Shown here in pieces: positions 23,766 to 31,258 of a stretch of DNA of 64,000 nucleotides. Both the position numbers and the translations under genes were made by a program. Numbering within the stretch: the stretch's first letter is position 1; each line of letters opens with the position of its first letter. Source of the stretch: Flavobacterium quisquiliarum (GTDB lineage: Bacteria; Bacteroidota; Bacteroidia; Flavobacteriales; Flavobacteriaceae); the NCBI RefSeq assembly GCF_019308285.1, contig NZ_WWEM01000002.1, positions 1 to 64,000 on the forward strand, written 5' to 3'. Under the pieces are notes generated by a model. It was not told the DNA's origin. It did no database searches and saw only the letters and a program-made list of their open reading frames with translations.

Positions 23766-25517
23766 ATGTATAGAAGTCATAATTGCGGCGAATTAAACGC
23801 TTCAAATATTAATACCGAAGTTACACTTGCGGGCTGGGTTCAAAAATCACGTGATAAAGGATTTATGAATTGGGTCGATTTACGCGACCGTTATGGAATC
23901 ACACAACTTATTTTCGATGAAAGTCGTACTGATAAAACCGTTTTTGAATTGGCAAAAACTCTGGGAAGAGAATTTGTTATTCAGGTAAAAGGAACTGTTA
24001 TTGAGCGTGAAGCTAAAAACAAAAATATTCCAACAGGTGAAATCGAAATTTTAGTTTCTGAATTGACTATTTTAAATACTGCTCTTACTCCTCCATTTAC
24101 GATTGAAGATGAAACGGACGGTGGTGAAGATATCAGAATGAAATACCGTTATTTGGATATTCGTAGAAATCCGGTAAAAAACAGTTTATTGTTCCGTCAT
24201 AAAGTAGCAATGGAAGTTCGAAAATATCTTTCTGATTTAGATTTCTGCGAAGTTGAAACACCTTATTTAATCAAATCAACTCCAGAAGGAGCAAGAGATT
24301 TCGTGGTGCCGAGCCGTATGAACGAAGGTCAGTTTTATGCTTTACCACAATCTCCACAAACTTTCAAACAATTATTGATGGTAGGTGGAATGGATAAATA
24401 TTTCCAAATCGTGAAATGTTTCCGTGACGAAGATTTACGTGCAGACCGTCAGCCAGAGTTTACTCAGATAGACTGCGAAATGGCATTTGTGGAGCAAGAA
24501 GACATTTTGAACGTTTTCGAAGGTTTGACAAGGCATTTATTAAAAGAAATTAAAGGCATTGAAGTAGACAAATTCCCAAGAATTACCTACGATTATGCCA
24601 TGAAAACATACGGAAATGACAAACCGGACATTCGTTTCGGAATGAAGTTTGGAGAATTAAACGAATTTGCACAGCATAAAGAATTCCCTGTATTTAATGC
24701 CGCAGAATTGGTTGTTGGAATTGCAGTTCCAAGAGCAGGAAATTATACTCGTAAAGAAATCGACGGCTTAATTGACTGGGTAAAACGTCCACAAGTTGGA
24801 GCGTCTGGAATGGTTTATGTAAAATGCAACGAAGATGGAACATACAAATCGTCTGTAGATAAATTCTACGATAATGATGATTTGGCAAACTGGGCAAAAG
24901 CTACAGAAGCTAATCCTGGAGATATGATTTTTGTACTTTCTGGACCAGCAAACAAAACTAGAGCACAATTATCTGCACTTCGTATGGAATTGGCAACTCG
25001 TTTAGGTCTGCGTAATCCAGAAGAATTTGCTCCATTATGGGTGGTAGATTTTCCATTATTGGAATTAGATGAAGAAAGCGGTCGTTATCATGCAATGCAT
25101 CACCCGTTTACGTCTCCAAAACCAGAAGATATGGCATTACTGGAAACAGAGCCAGGAAAAGTTCGTGCAAATGCTTATGACATGGTTTTAAACGGAAACG
25201 AAATTGGTGGAGGTTCTATTCGTATTCACGATAAAGCGACACAGCAATTAATGTTTAAATATTTAGGATTTACTGAAGAAGAAGCAAAAGCGCAATTCGG
25301 ATTCTTAATGGATGCTTTCCAGTTTGGAGCACCGCCTCACGGAGGATTAGCATTTGGTCTTGACAGATTAGTTGCCATTTTAGGAGGTCAGGAAACGATT
25401 AGAGATTTTATCGCTTTCCCTAAAAACAATTCTGGACGTGATGTTATGATTGATGCACCAGCTGCAATTGATGATGCACAATTGAAAGAATTAAAAATTA
25501 AAATTGACACAATTTAA
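23766..25517 (+). CDS. aspS: Aspartate--tRNA ligase
   Basis: Cytoplasmic class II aminoacyl-tRNA synthetase charging tRNA-Asp. The 583-residue protein has the N-terminal OB-fold anticodon domain ([20 protein letters not shown], about 23-42). The class II motif 2 region is at about 210-240 ([28 protein letters not shown]). The bacterial GAD insertion domain contains [20 protein letters not shown], and motif 3 is near the end ([19 protein letters not shown]). Length and insertion are typical of the bacterial enzyme. I chose ATG 23766 ([11 protein letters not shown]) because the promoter box precedes it. A perfect-palindrome terminator follows. The sequence does not settle whether it is the Asp-only or Asp/Asn-charging form. 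Confidence 0.97.
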   Translation: MYRSHNCGELNASNINTEVTLAGWVQKSRDKGFMNWVDLRDRYGITQLIFDESRTDKTVFELAKTLGREFVIQVKGTVIEREAKNKNIPTGEIEILVSELTILNTALTPPFTIEDETDGGEDIRMKYRYLDIRRNPVKNSLLFRHKVAMEVRKYLSDLDFCEVETPYLIKSTPEGARDFVVPSRMNEGQFYALPQSPQTFKQLLMVGGMDKYFQIVKCFRDEDLRADRQPEFTQIDCEMAFVEQEDILNVFEGLTRHLLKEIKGIEVDKFPRITYDYAMKTYGNDKPDIRFGMKFGELNEFAQHKEFPVFNAAELVVGIAVPRAGNYTRKEIDGLIDWVKRPQVGASGMVYVKCNEDGTYKSSVDKFYDNDDLANWAKATEANPGDMIFVLSGPANKTRAQLSALRMELATRLGLRNPEEFAPLWVVDFPLLELDEESGRYHAMHHPFTSPKPEDMALLETEPGKVRANAYDMVLNGNEIGGGSIRIHDKATQQLMFKYLGFTEEEAKAQFGFLMDAFQFGAPPHGGLAFGLDRLVAILGGQETIRDFIAFPKNNSGRDVMIDAPAAIDDAQLKELKIKIDTI

Positions 25518-25543
25518 TCTACAAATTTGAATTGATATATATT

Positions 25544-25573
25544 AAAAGACGCTGAAATTTCAGCGTCTTTTTC
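25544..25573 (+). terminator. aspS terminator
   Basis: AAAAGACGCTGAAA and TTTCAGCGTCTTTT are exact reverse complements followed by further T residues, 26 bp after the aspS stop. The rest of the 307-bp gap up to 25824 is AT-rich, and I see only the cold-shock promoter in it. Confidence 0.9.
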
Positions 25574-25767
25574 ATTTTAAACAAATGTTAAGAAAAATCT
25601 TAGGTCGATCATTTTTCAAATTATTAAATTCTTACAATTTAACCTTTTTTATATTCTTACAATTAATGATTCTCAAATATTGGTATCCTATAAACAAATT
25701 GCTGTAATAAACTACGTAAAAACACTGTAAATCAATAATTTTTACAAAAATTTAACAGGTAGATGTC

Positions 25768-25795
25768 TTTTGTATGAATTTATATGTTACATTTG
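25768..25795 (+). promoter_or_regulatory. Cold-shock gene promoter (TTTTG...TACATTTG)
   Basis: TACATTTG (25788-25795) is a strong -7 box. TTTTG (25768-25772) is a possible -33 element with a short 15-nt spacer. The predicted 5' leader is then only about 20 nt, so no long cold-shock thermosensor leader is present. Confidence 0.6.
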
Positions 25796-25824
25796 TTTTA
25801 TTATAAATTATTATTACAATTACA

Positions 25825-26019
25825 ATGCGTACAGGTACAGTAAAATTTTTCAATGAGTCTAAAGGTTATGGATTCATTACAGACGAAGAAACAGGAAAGG
25901 ATATCTTCGTTCACGCTTCAGGAATTAACGCGGAAGAATTACGCGAAGGTGACCGTGTAAGCTATGAAGAAGAAGAAGGAAGAAAAGGGAAAGTTGCTGC
26001 TAAAGTAGCAGTAATCTAA
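25825..26019 (+). CDS. Cold-shock domain protein
   Basis: 64-residue single cold-shock domain, a small RNA/ssDNA chaperone. RNP1 (KGYGFI, about residues 13-18) and RNP2 (DIFVH, about 26-30) carry the aromatic nucleic-acid-binding residues, and GTVKFFNESKG is the standard opening. The C-terminal half has an acidic/basic loop (YEEEEGRKGK) where E. coli CspA has a different sequence, as is common in Bacteroidota. It stands alone between the aspS and nuo units with its own promoter and terminator. Whether it is cold-inducible cannot be read from the sequence. Confidence 0.95.
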   Translation: MRTGTVKFFNESKGYGFITDEETGKDIFVHASGINAEELREGDRVSYEEEEGRKGKVAAKVAVI

Positions 26020-26066
26020 GAAAAATATAGCAATTTATTTTTTTTGCCTCTGAATGGTCTCAGAAG

Positions 26067-26096
26067 ACGTCCCGAAGTATCGGGACGTTTTTTTTT
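26067..26096 (+). terminator. Cold-shock gene terminator
   Basis: ACGTCCCGA-AGTA-TCGGGACGT is a perfect 9-bp stem with a 4-nt loop followed by nine T residues. The CCCGA/TCGGG core echoes the palindrome between sucA and sucB. Confidence 0.92.
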
Positions 26097-26198
26097 GCCT
26101 ATTTCTTAAAAAAATATTAAAATTCTTGGATGTTATTTATAATCAATAAAAATTAGGCATAAACGCCATTCTGCACCCTACTTAAAACCTTTTTTAGC

Positions 26199-26229
26199 TT
26201 GTGTTTTACAGACTTGAAAGTTATCTTTG
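26199..26229 (+). promoter_or_regulatory. nuo operon promoter (TTG-N20-TATCTTTG)
   Basis: TTG (26199-26201), a 20-nt spacer and TATCTTTG (26222-26229) fit the Bacteroidota consensus. It precedes the nuoA ATG (26262) by 32 nt and overlaps the 21-codon upstream extension of the frame, supporting the later start. Confidence 0.7.
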
Positions 26230-26261
26230 TGGCTCACTTTTCAAGTAAAAAAACGAAGCTT

Positions 26262-26627
26262 ATGCAATCTGATCAATACAGTTACATTCCTATTTTAATG
26301 CAGTTTATTCTAGCTGTTGGTTTTGTGGTAGGAACAATCATTATTTCTGGAAAATTAGGACCAAAAAGATCCTCTGAAGTTAAAGATCAAAATTTCGAAT
26401 GTGGTATCGAATCTGTTGGTAACGCTCGTATTCCATTCTCTGTAAAATACTTCTTAGTTGCTATCTTATTTGTATTGTTTGACGTAGAGGTTATTTTCCT
26501 TTATCCTTGGGCTGTTAACTTCAAAGATTTAGGAATTGAAGGAATGTTAAAAATGATTGTTTTCATGTCTTTGCTTTTAGTTGGTTTCTTCTACATCATC
26601 AAAAAGAAAGCATTAGAGTGGGAATAA
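26262..26627 (+). CDS. nuoA: NADH-quinone oxidoreductase subunit A
   Basis: Small membrane subunit of complex I, at the junction of the quinone site and proton arm. The 121-residue protein has three TM helices (about 8-30, 60-82, 90-110) and the conserved FDVEVIFLYPWAV block. The acidic loop between TM1 and TM2 contains the FECGIES motif, the cysteine loop known to move during turnover. I chose ATG 26262 (MQSDQYSYIPI) over the longer frame because of the promoter position. It opens a fourteen-gene operon. The 156-bp gap to nuoB is filled by an inverted heptamer-array element. Confidence 0.95.
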   Translation: MQSDQYSYIPILMQFILAVGFVVGTIIISGKLGPKRSSEVKDQNFECGIESVGNARIPFSVKYFLVAILFVLFDVEVIFLYPWAVNFKDLGIEGMLKMIVFMSLLLVGFFYIIKKKALEWE

Positions 26628-26630
26628 AAA

Positions 26631-26663
26631 ATATTAGATTTCAGATTTTAGATTTTAGATTAA
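26631..26663 (-). repeat. Heptamer module, inverted copy after nuoA
   Basis: On the minus strand it reads TTAATCT, AAAATCT, AAAATCT, GAAATCT, AATAT, the same 4x7+5 plan as the plus-strand modules. With the module at 26747-26779 it gives a perfect 20-bp inverted repeat (26637-26656 with 26747-26766) enclosing an 83-bp interior. Confidence 0.7.
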
Positions 26664-26746
26664 ATTGATTTAGAATTTTAGGTTTGAAAATAATATCTCA
26701 AAATACAATATTGAATTTTAAAATATTGATTTCGGTTTCAAGGTCA

Positions 26747-26779
26747 AAAATCTAAAATCTGAAATCTACAATCTAAAAT
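26747..26779 (+). repeat. Heptamer module B before nuoB
   Basis: Reads AAAATCT, AAAATCT, GAAATCT, ACAATCT, AAAAT, ending 4 nt before the nuoB ATG. It is the downstream arm of the inverted pair in the nuoA-nuoB gap and identical in layout to modules A and D. Confidence 0.75.
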
Positions 26780-26783
26780 AAAA

Positions 26784-27332
26784 ATGAGCGATTCAAAAGT
26801 AAATATGGTTTCACCGCCAGAAGGAGTTACTGGTGAAGGTTTCTTCGCTACAAAACTTAGTGATGTTGTTGGTTTAGCAAGAGCCAATTCATTGTGGCCG
26901 CTTCCTTTTGCAACTTCATGTTGTGGTATCGAATTCATGGCAACAATGGCATCTCATTACGATTTAGCTCGATTTGGTTCTGAGCGTGTGAGTTTCTCAC
27001 CAAGACAGGCAGACATGTTATTAGTTATGGGAACTATTTCAAAAAAAATGGCTCCTATCTTAAGACAAGTTTACGAACAAATGTCAGAACCTCGCTGGGT
27101 GATTGCTGTTGGAGCTTGTGCTTCTTCAGGAGGAGTATTTGATACGTATTCTGTTCTTCAGGGAATTGACAAAGTAATTCCAGTTGATGTTTACGTTCCT
27201 GGATGCCCGCCAAGACCAGAACAAATTGTTGATGGAGTAATGAGACTTCAGGAACTGGTAAAAAGCGAATCTGTAAGAAGAAGAAGCTCACCAGAATATC
27301 AAGAATTATTAGCTTCATATAATATCTCCTAA
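26784..27332 (+). CDS. nuoB: NADH-quinone oxidoreductase subunit B
   Basis: Peripheral-arm subunit of complex I carrying the terminal 4Fe-4S cluster N2 that reduces quinone. The 182-residue protein has the four ligands in the usual order: the adjacent pair C46-C47 (FATSCCGIEF), C112 (GACASSGG) and C141 (YVPGCPPRPE). Length is normal. One base separates its stop from the nuoC start, so translation is coupled. The start at 26784 lies 4 nt after a heptamer module that may form part of the ribosome-loading region. Confidence 0.97.
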   Translation: MSDSKVNMVSPPEGVTGEGFFATKLSDVVGLARANSLWPLPFATSCCGIEFMATMASHYDLARFGSERVSFSPRQADMLLVMGTISKKMAPILRQVYEQMSEPRWVIAVGACASSGGVFDTYSVLQGIDKVIPVDVYVPGCPPRPEQIVDGVMRLQELVKSESVRRRSSPEYQELLASYNIS

Positions 27333-27333
27333 G

Positions 27334-27855
27334 ATGGCTTTAGAAAACACCCTGATCCAAGATAAACTTACTGAAACATTTAATAACGATGTTTTCAACT
27401 TTCAGCAAGAAAGAGATATTTTTTCTTTAGAAGCTTCAGCTGATAAAATTACACCGTTGATTCTATTCCTTAAAAACGATCCAGAATTAAAATTTCATTT
27501 CTTAACTGATTTATGCGGTATCCATTACCCAGATAATGAGAGTGAGCGTCAGTTTGCAGTTGTTTATCACTTACACAACTGGTACGAAAACAAAAGAATA
27601 AAAATAAAAGTTTTCTTAAACGGTGAAAAACCAGAAATTAAATCAGTTTCAAATATTTTCCTAAGTTCAAACTGGATGGAAAGAGAAACGTTCGATTTCT
27701 ACGGAATCAATTTTATTGGTCACCCACAATTGAAACGTATTTTAAATATGGACGAAATGGTGTCTCACCCAATGCGAAAAGAATTCCCAATGGAAGACAG
27801 CGGAAGAACCGACAAAGACGACAGATTCTTTGGAAGAACAACAACAAATTGCTAA
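27334..27855 (+). CDS. nuoC: NADH-quinone oxidoreductase subunit C
   Basis: Hydrophilic 30-kDa-type subunit of the complex I Q-module, 173 residues. The family signature is visible as WMERETFDFYGINFIGHPQL (about 113-132), followed by HPMRKEFPM. In this operon NuoC and NuoD are separate proteins, unlike the fused NuoCD of E. coli. The start follows nuoB by one base and nuoD starts 21 bp downstream. Confidence 0.96.
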   Translation: MALENTLIQDKLTETFNNDVFNFQQERDIFSLEASADKITPLILFLKNDPELKFHFLTDLCGIHYPDNESERQFAVVYHLHNWYENKRIKIKVFLNGEKPEIKSVSNIFLSSNWMERETFDFYGINFIGHPQLKRILNMDEMVSHPMRKEFPMEDSGRTDKDDRFFGRTTTNC

Positions 27856-27876
27856 AAAATAATTCAACATTATAAA

Positions 27877-29115
27877 ATGTCAGAACTATTATTACCACCA
27901 GAGCATCGTTATGCTAAAATAATTAAGGAGAGACTTAATGAAGACGGAAGCGAGCTTTCTGTACTGAATTTAGGTCCAACTCACCCTGCGACTCACGGTA
28001 TTTTCCAAAACATCCTTTTAATGGATGGTGAAAAAATTCTTGAGGCTGAGCCAACTATTGGTTACATCCACAGAGCTTTCGAAAAAATTGCCGAAAATCG
28101 TCCTTTTTATCAAATTACACCTCTTACAGACCGTATGAACTACTGTTCTTCTCCTATTAATAATATGGGATGGTGGATGACAGTAGAAAAATTATTAGGT
28201 ATTGAAGTTCCTAAAAGAGCGCAGTATTTAAGAGTTATCGTTATGGAGCTGGCTCGTATTACGGATCACATTATCTGTAACGGAATCTTAGGTGTTGATA
28301 CTGGTGCGTATACTGGTTTCTTATACGTTTTTCAATTTAGAGAAAAAATCTACGAAATCTACGAAGAAATTTGTGGAGCTCGTTTGACTACAAATATGGG
28401 AAGAATCGGTGGTTTTGAAAGAGACTGGTCTCCAGAAGTTTTCAAAAAACTAGATAAATTCCTTGAAGAATTCCCACCGGTTTGGCAGGAATTCCAAAAC
28501 TTATTCGAAAGAAACAGAATTTTCCTTGACAGAACTGTAAACGTAGGAGGAATTACTGCTGAAAAAGCAATGGCTTACGGATTTACAGGTCCAAACTTAC
28601 GTGCTGCCGGAGTTGATTATGATGTACGTGTAGCTCAGCCTTACTCATCTTACGAAGATTTCGATTTTATCGTTCCTGTTGGAAAATCAGGTGATACTTA
28701 CGATCGTTTCTGCGTTCGTAATGCTGAAGTTTGGGAAAGTTTAAGCATTATTCGTCAGGCTTTAGAAAAAATGCCTCCAGGAAACGAATATCATGCTGAA
28801 GTTCCAGATTACTACCTTCCTCCAAAAGAAGATGTTTACACTTCTATGGAATCTTTAATTTATCACTTTAAGATCGTAATGGGAGAAGTTCCTGTACCAG
28901 TTGCAGAAATCTATCACCCTGTTGAAGGAGGAAATGGAGAACTTGGTTTTTATTTAGTAACAGACGGAAGTAGAACTCCATATAGATTACATTTCAGAAG
29001 ACCATGCTTTATTTATTATCAAGCATTCCCAGAAATGATTAAAGGTGCCATGCTTTCTGATGCAATTATCATACTTTCAAGTTTGAACGTAATTGCAGGA
29101 GAATTAGACGCCTAA
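27877..29115 (+). CDS. nuoD: NADH-quinone oxidoreductase subunit D
   Basis: 49-kDa-type subunit that lines the quinone-binding cavity with NuoB. The 412-residue protein shows GPTHPATHGIFQN (about 29-41), GYIHRAFEKIAENRPFYQI and MNYCSSPINNMGW, the hydrogenase-like family blocks containing the quinone-site His and Tyr region. It ends in the conserved stretch with ILSSLNVIAGELDA. It is not fused to NuoC. The 147-bp gap before nuoE is occupied by three heptamer arrays (29117-29258). Confidence 0.97.
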   Translation: MSELLLPPEHRYAKIIKERLNEDGSELSVLNLGPTHPATHGIFQNILLMDGEKILEAEPTIGYIHRAFEKIAENRPFYQITPLTDRMNYCSSPINNMGWWMTVEKLLGIEVPKRAQYLRVIVMELARITDHIICNGILGVDTGAYTGFLYVFQFREKIYEIYEEICGARLTTNMGRIGGFERDWSPEVFKKLDKFLEEFPPVWQEFQNLFERNRIFLDRTVNVGGITAEKAMAYGFTGPNLRAAGVDYDVRVAQPYSSYEDFDFIVPVGKSGDTYDRFCVRNAEVWESLSIIRQALEKMPPGNEYHAEVPDYYLPPKEDVYTSMESLIYHFKIVMGEVPVPVAEIYHPVEGGNGELGFYLVTDGSRTPYRLHFRRPCFIYYQAFPEMIKGAMLSDAIIILSSLNVIAGELDA

Positions 29116-29116
29116 A

Positions 29117-29184
29117 AGATTGAAGATTTTAGAATGTAGATGTCAGATTGGAAAATCTAAAATCTAAAATCAGAAATCTAAAAT
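29117..29184. repeat. Back-to-back heptamer arrays in the nuoD-nuoE gap
   Basis: 29117-29151 holds five AGATTTT-like heptamers, the inverted orientation: AGATTGA, AGATTTT, AGAATGT, AGATGTC, AGATTGG. Immediately after, 29152-29184 is a plus-strand module C: AAAATCT, AAAATCT, AAAATCA, GAAATCT, AAAAT. The pair can fold into a hairpin, begins right after the nuoD stop codon and does not abut a start codon. Confidence 0.65.
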
Positions 29185-29225
29185 TAATAAAGATTGCAGA
29201 ATATGGATTACGGACAAAGATTGAA

Positions 29226-29258
29226 AAAATCTAAAATCTAAAATCTAAAATCTAAAAT
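29226..29258 (+). repeat. Heptamer module D before nuoE
   Basis: Four perfect AAAATCT units plus AAAAT (33 bp), ending 4 nt before the ATG at 29263. It is the cleanest copy in the window and supports 29263 rather than 29296 as the nuoE start, because modules A and B end at the same distance from their starts. Confidence 0.8.
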
Positions 29259-29262
29259 AAAA

Positions 29263-29793
29263 ATGGAACGTAAACATTACAAACAAGAAATAAACATGAC
29301 TGAGACATTGATGAACCGCATCAATGAATTAATTAGTCATTATCCTGAGGGCAAACAAAAATCGGCTTTATTGCCTGTTTTGCATGAAGTTCAGGATGCA
29401 CATAACAACTGGCTTAGTATTGAACTGCAAGATAAAGTTGCCGAGATTCTTCAGATAAAACCTATTGAGGTTTATGAAGTGGTTACTTTCTATACGATGT
29501 TCAACCAGAAGCCAATTGGTAAGTATATGTTTGAGTTCTGCCAGACTTCTTGTTGCTGTTTAAGAGGTGCCGAAGATTTAATGGATTATACTTCTGAGAA
29601 ACTTGGCATCAAAATGGGCGAAACAACTCCAGACGGAATGTTTACCATTGCTGGTGTAGAATGTTTAGGTGCCTGCGGATACGCTCCGATGATGCAGTTG
29701 GGAGATTTCTACAAAGAAAAACTGACAGAAGAAAAAATCGATCAGATTATTGCTGATTGTAGAGATGATAAAATAATATTACACGATAAATAA
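29263..29793 (+). CDS. nuoE: NADH-quinone oxidoreductase subunit E
   Basis: 24-kDa-type NADH-module subunit holding the 2Fe-2S cluster N1a. The 176-residue protein has ligands C93 and C98 (FCQTSCCCLRG) and C134 and C138 (VECLGACGY). Extra cysteines C97 and C99 flank the second ligand, giving a Cys triplet. The N-terminal helices match the family. Two ATGs are possible (29263 and 29296). I kept 29263 because its distance from the heptamer array equals that at nuoB. The nuoF start follows 1 bp after the stop. Confidence 0.96.
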   Translation: MERKHYKQEINMTETLMNRINELISHYPEGKQKSALLPVLHEVQDAHNNWLSIELQDKVAEILQIKPIEVYEVVTFYTMFNQKPIGKYMFEFCQTSCCCLRGAEDLMDYTSEKLGIKMGETTPDGMFTIAGVECLGACGYAPMMQLGDFYKEKLTEEKIDQIIADCRDDKIILHDK

Positions 29794-29794
29794 G

Positions 29795-31165
29795 ATGTCA
29801 CAAAAAATATTATTAGATAAAATCAATATTCCTGGAATTAAAACCTACGAAGTTTATCGCCAAAATGGTGGTTACGCTTCTGTAGAAAAAGCTTTAAAAA
29901 CATTAACTCCGGACGAAGTAACTGAGGAAGTAAAAAAATCAGGATTACGCGGGCGTGGTGGTGCAGGTTTCCCTGCCGGAATGAAATGGAGTTTTATTGA
30001 CAAAAAATCAGGAAGACCAAGACACTTAGTTTGTAACGCCGACGAATCTGAGCCTGGAACATTCAAAGATAGATTTTTGATGGAATACATTCCTCACTTA
30101 TTGATCGAAGGAATGATTACTTCCAGCTACGCTTTGGGCGCCAACCTATCTTATATCTACATTCGTGGAGAATATATGTGGGTTTTCAAAATTTTAGAAA
30201 GAGCAATCGCCGAAGCAAAAGCTGCAGGTTGGTTAGGAAAAAATATATTAGGAACAGGTTATGATCTGGAACTTCACGTTCACTGTGGAGCTGGAGCTTA
30301 TATCTGTGGAGAAGAAACAGCATTAATCGAATCATTGGAAGGTAAAAGAGGAAATCCTCGTATTAAACCACCTTTCCCAGCGGTTTCTGGTCTTTGGGCA
30401 AATCCAACTGTGGTAAACAACGTTGAAACAATTGCGACTGTGCCTTGGATTGTAAACAACTCTGGAGACGATTATGCTAAAATTGGTATTGGACGTTCTA
30501 CTGGAACTAAATTAATTTCTGCTTCAGGTCACATCAAAAATCCTGGTGTTTACGAAATTGAATTAGGTTTAAGTGTTGACGAATTCATGAATTCTGATGA
30601 ATATTTAGGAGGAATGTCTTCTAGTCGTCCATTAAAAGCATTTGTACCGGGAGGTTCTTCTGTGCCAATCTTACCAGCTGAATTGATTTTCAAAACAGCA
30701 AACGGTGAAGATCGTTTAATGACTTACGAATCTTTAAGTGATGGTGGTTTTGCTACCGGATCTATGTTAGGTTCTGGAGGATTTATTGTTTACAACGATA
30801 CTGCTTGTGTGGTAAGAAACACTTGGAACTTTGCTCGTTTCTACCACCACGAATCTTGCGGACAATGTACACCTTGCCGTGAAGGAACAGGATGGCTGGA
30901 AAAAATCTTATGGAGAATTGAAAACGGTCAAGGCCGTGAAGAAGATATCGAATTATTGTGGAGCATTCAAAGTAAGATTGAAGGAAACACCATTTGTCCA
31001 CTTGGTGACGCCGCTTCTTGGCCAGTAGCAGCAGCAATTCGTCACTTTAGAGATGAATTCGAATATCACGTTCGTTTCCCTGAAAAAATTAAAAATAGAG
31101 ATCACTTTGTCGCTGAACCTTTTTCACAAGTGAAACATTTAGTTGGCGGTAAAGTAATCGTATAA
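29795..31165 (+). CDS. nuoF: NADH-quinone oxidoreductase subunit F
   Basis: 51-kDa-type NADH dehydrogenase subunit with FMN, the NADH site and 4Fe-4S cluster N3. The 456-residue protein shows the glycine-rich NADH/FMN region LRGRGGAGFPAGMKW (about 50-64), HCGAGAYICGEETALIESLE with GKRGNPRIKPPFPA, and the N3 ligands C355, C358, C361 (SCGQCTPCREG) and C401 (TICPLGD). Length is standard. It follows nuoE after one base and is separated from nuoG by 93 bp with no obvious structure. Confidence 0.97.
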   Translation: MSQKILLDKINIPGIKTYEVYRQNGGYASVEKALKTLTPDEVTEEVKKSGLRGRGGAGFPAGMKWSFIDKKSGRPRHLVCNADESEPGTFKDRFLMEYIPHLLIEGMITSSYALGANLSYIYIRGEYMWVFKILERAIAEAKAAGWLGKNILGTGYDLELHVHCGAGAYICGEETALIESLEGKRGNPRIKPPFPAVSGLWANPTVVNNVETIATVPWIVNNSGDDYAKIGIGRSTGTKLISASGHIKNPGVYEIELGLSVDEFMNSDEYLGGMSSSRPLKAFVPGGSSVPILPAELIFKTANGEDRLMTYESLSDGGFATGSMLGSGGFIVYNDTACVVRNTWNFARFYHHESCGQCTPCREGTGWLEKILWRIENGQGREEDIELLWSIQSKIEGNTICPLGDAASWPVAAAIRHFRDEFEYHVRFPEKIKNRDHFVAEPFSQVKHLVGGKVIV

Positions 31166-31258
31166 AAATAAAAAGCAGAAAGTTATAAAGTTCATAATGT
31201 TAAAAAGGACAGCAATTCTTTTCAATATTCCGACTTTCAACATTCAAATCATAAAGAG

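Noticed and set aside
29203..29241. 12-codon frame between nuoD and nuoE
   Set aside because: It runs into the heptamer array and has no supporting signal; most likely chance.
9896..29258. Heptamer arrays as CRISPR
   Set aside because: Units are 7 bp with no unique spacers of constant length and no cas genes nearby.
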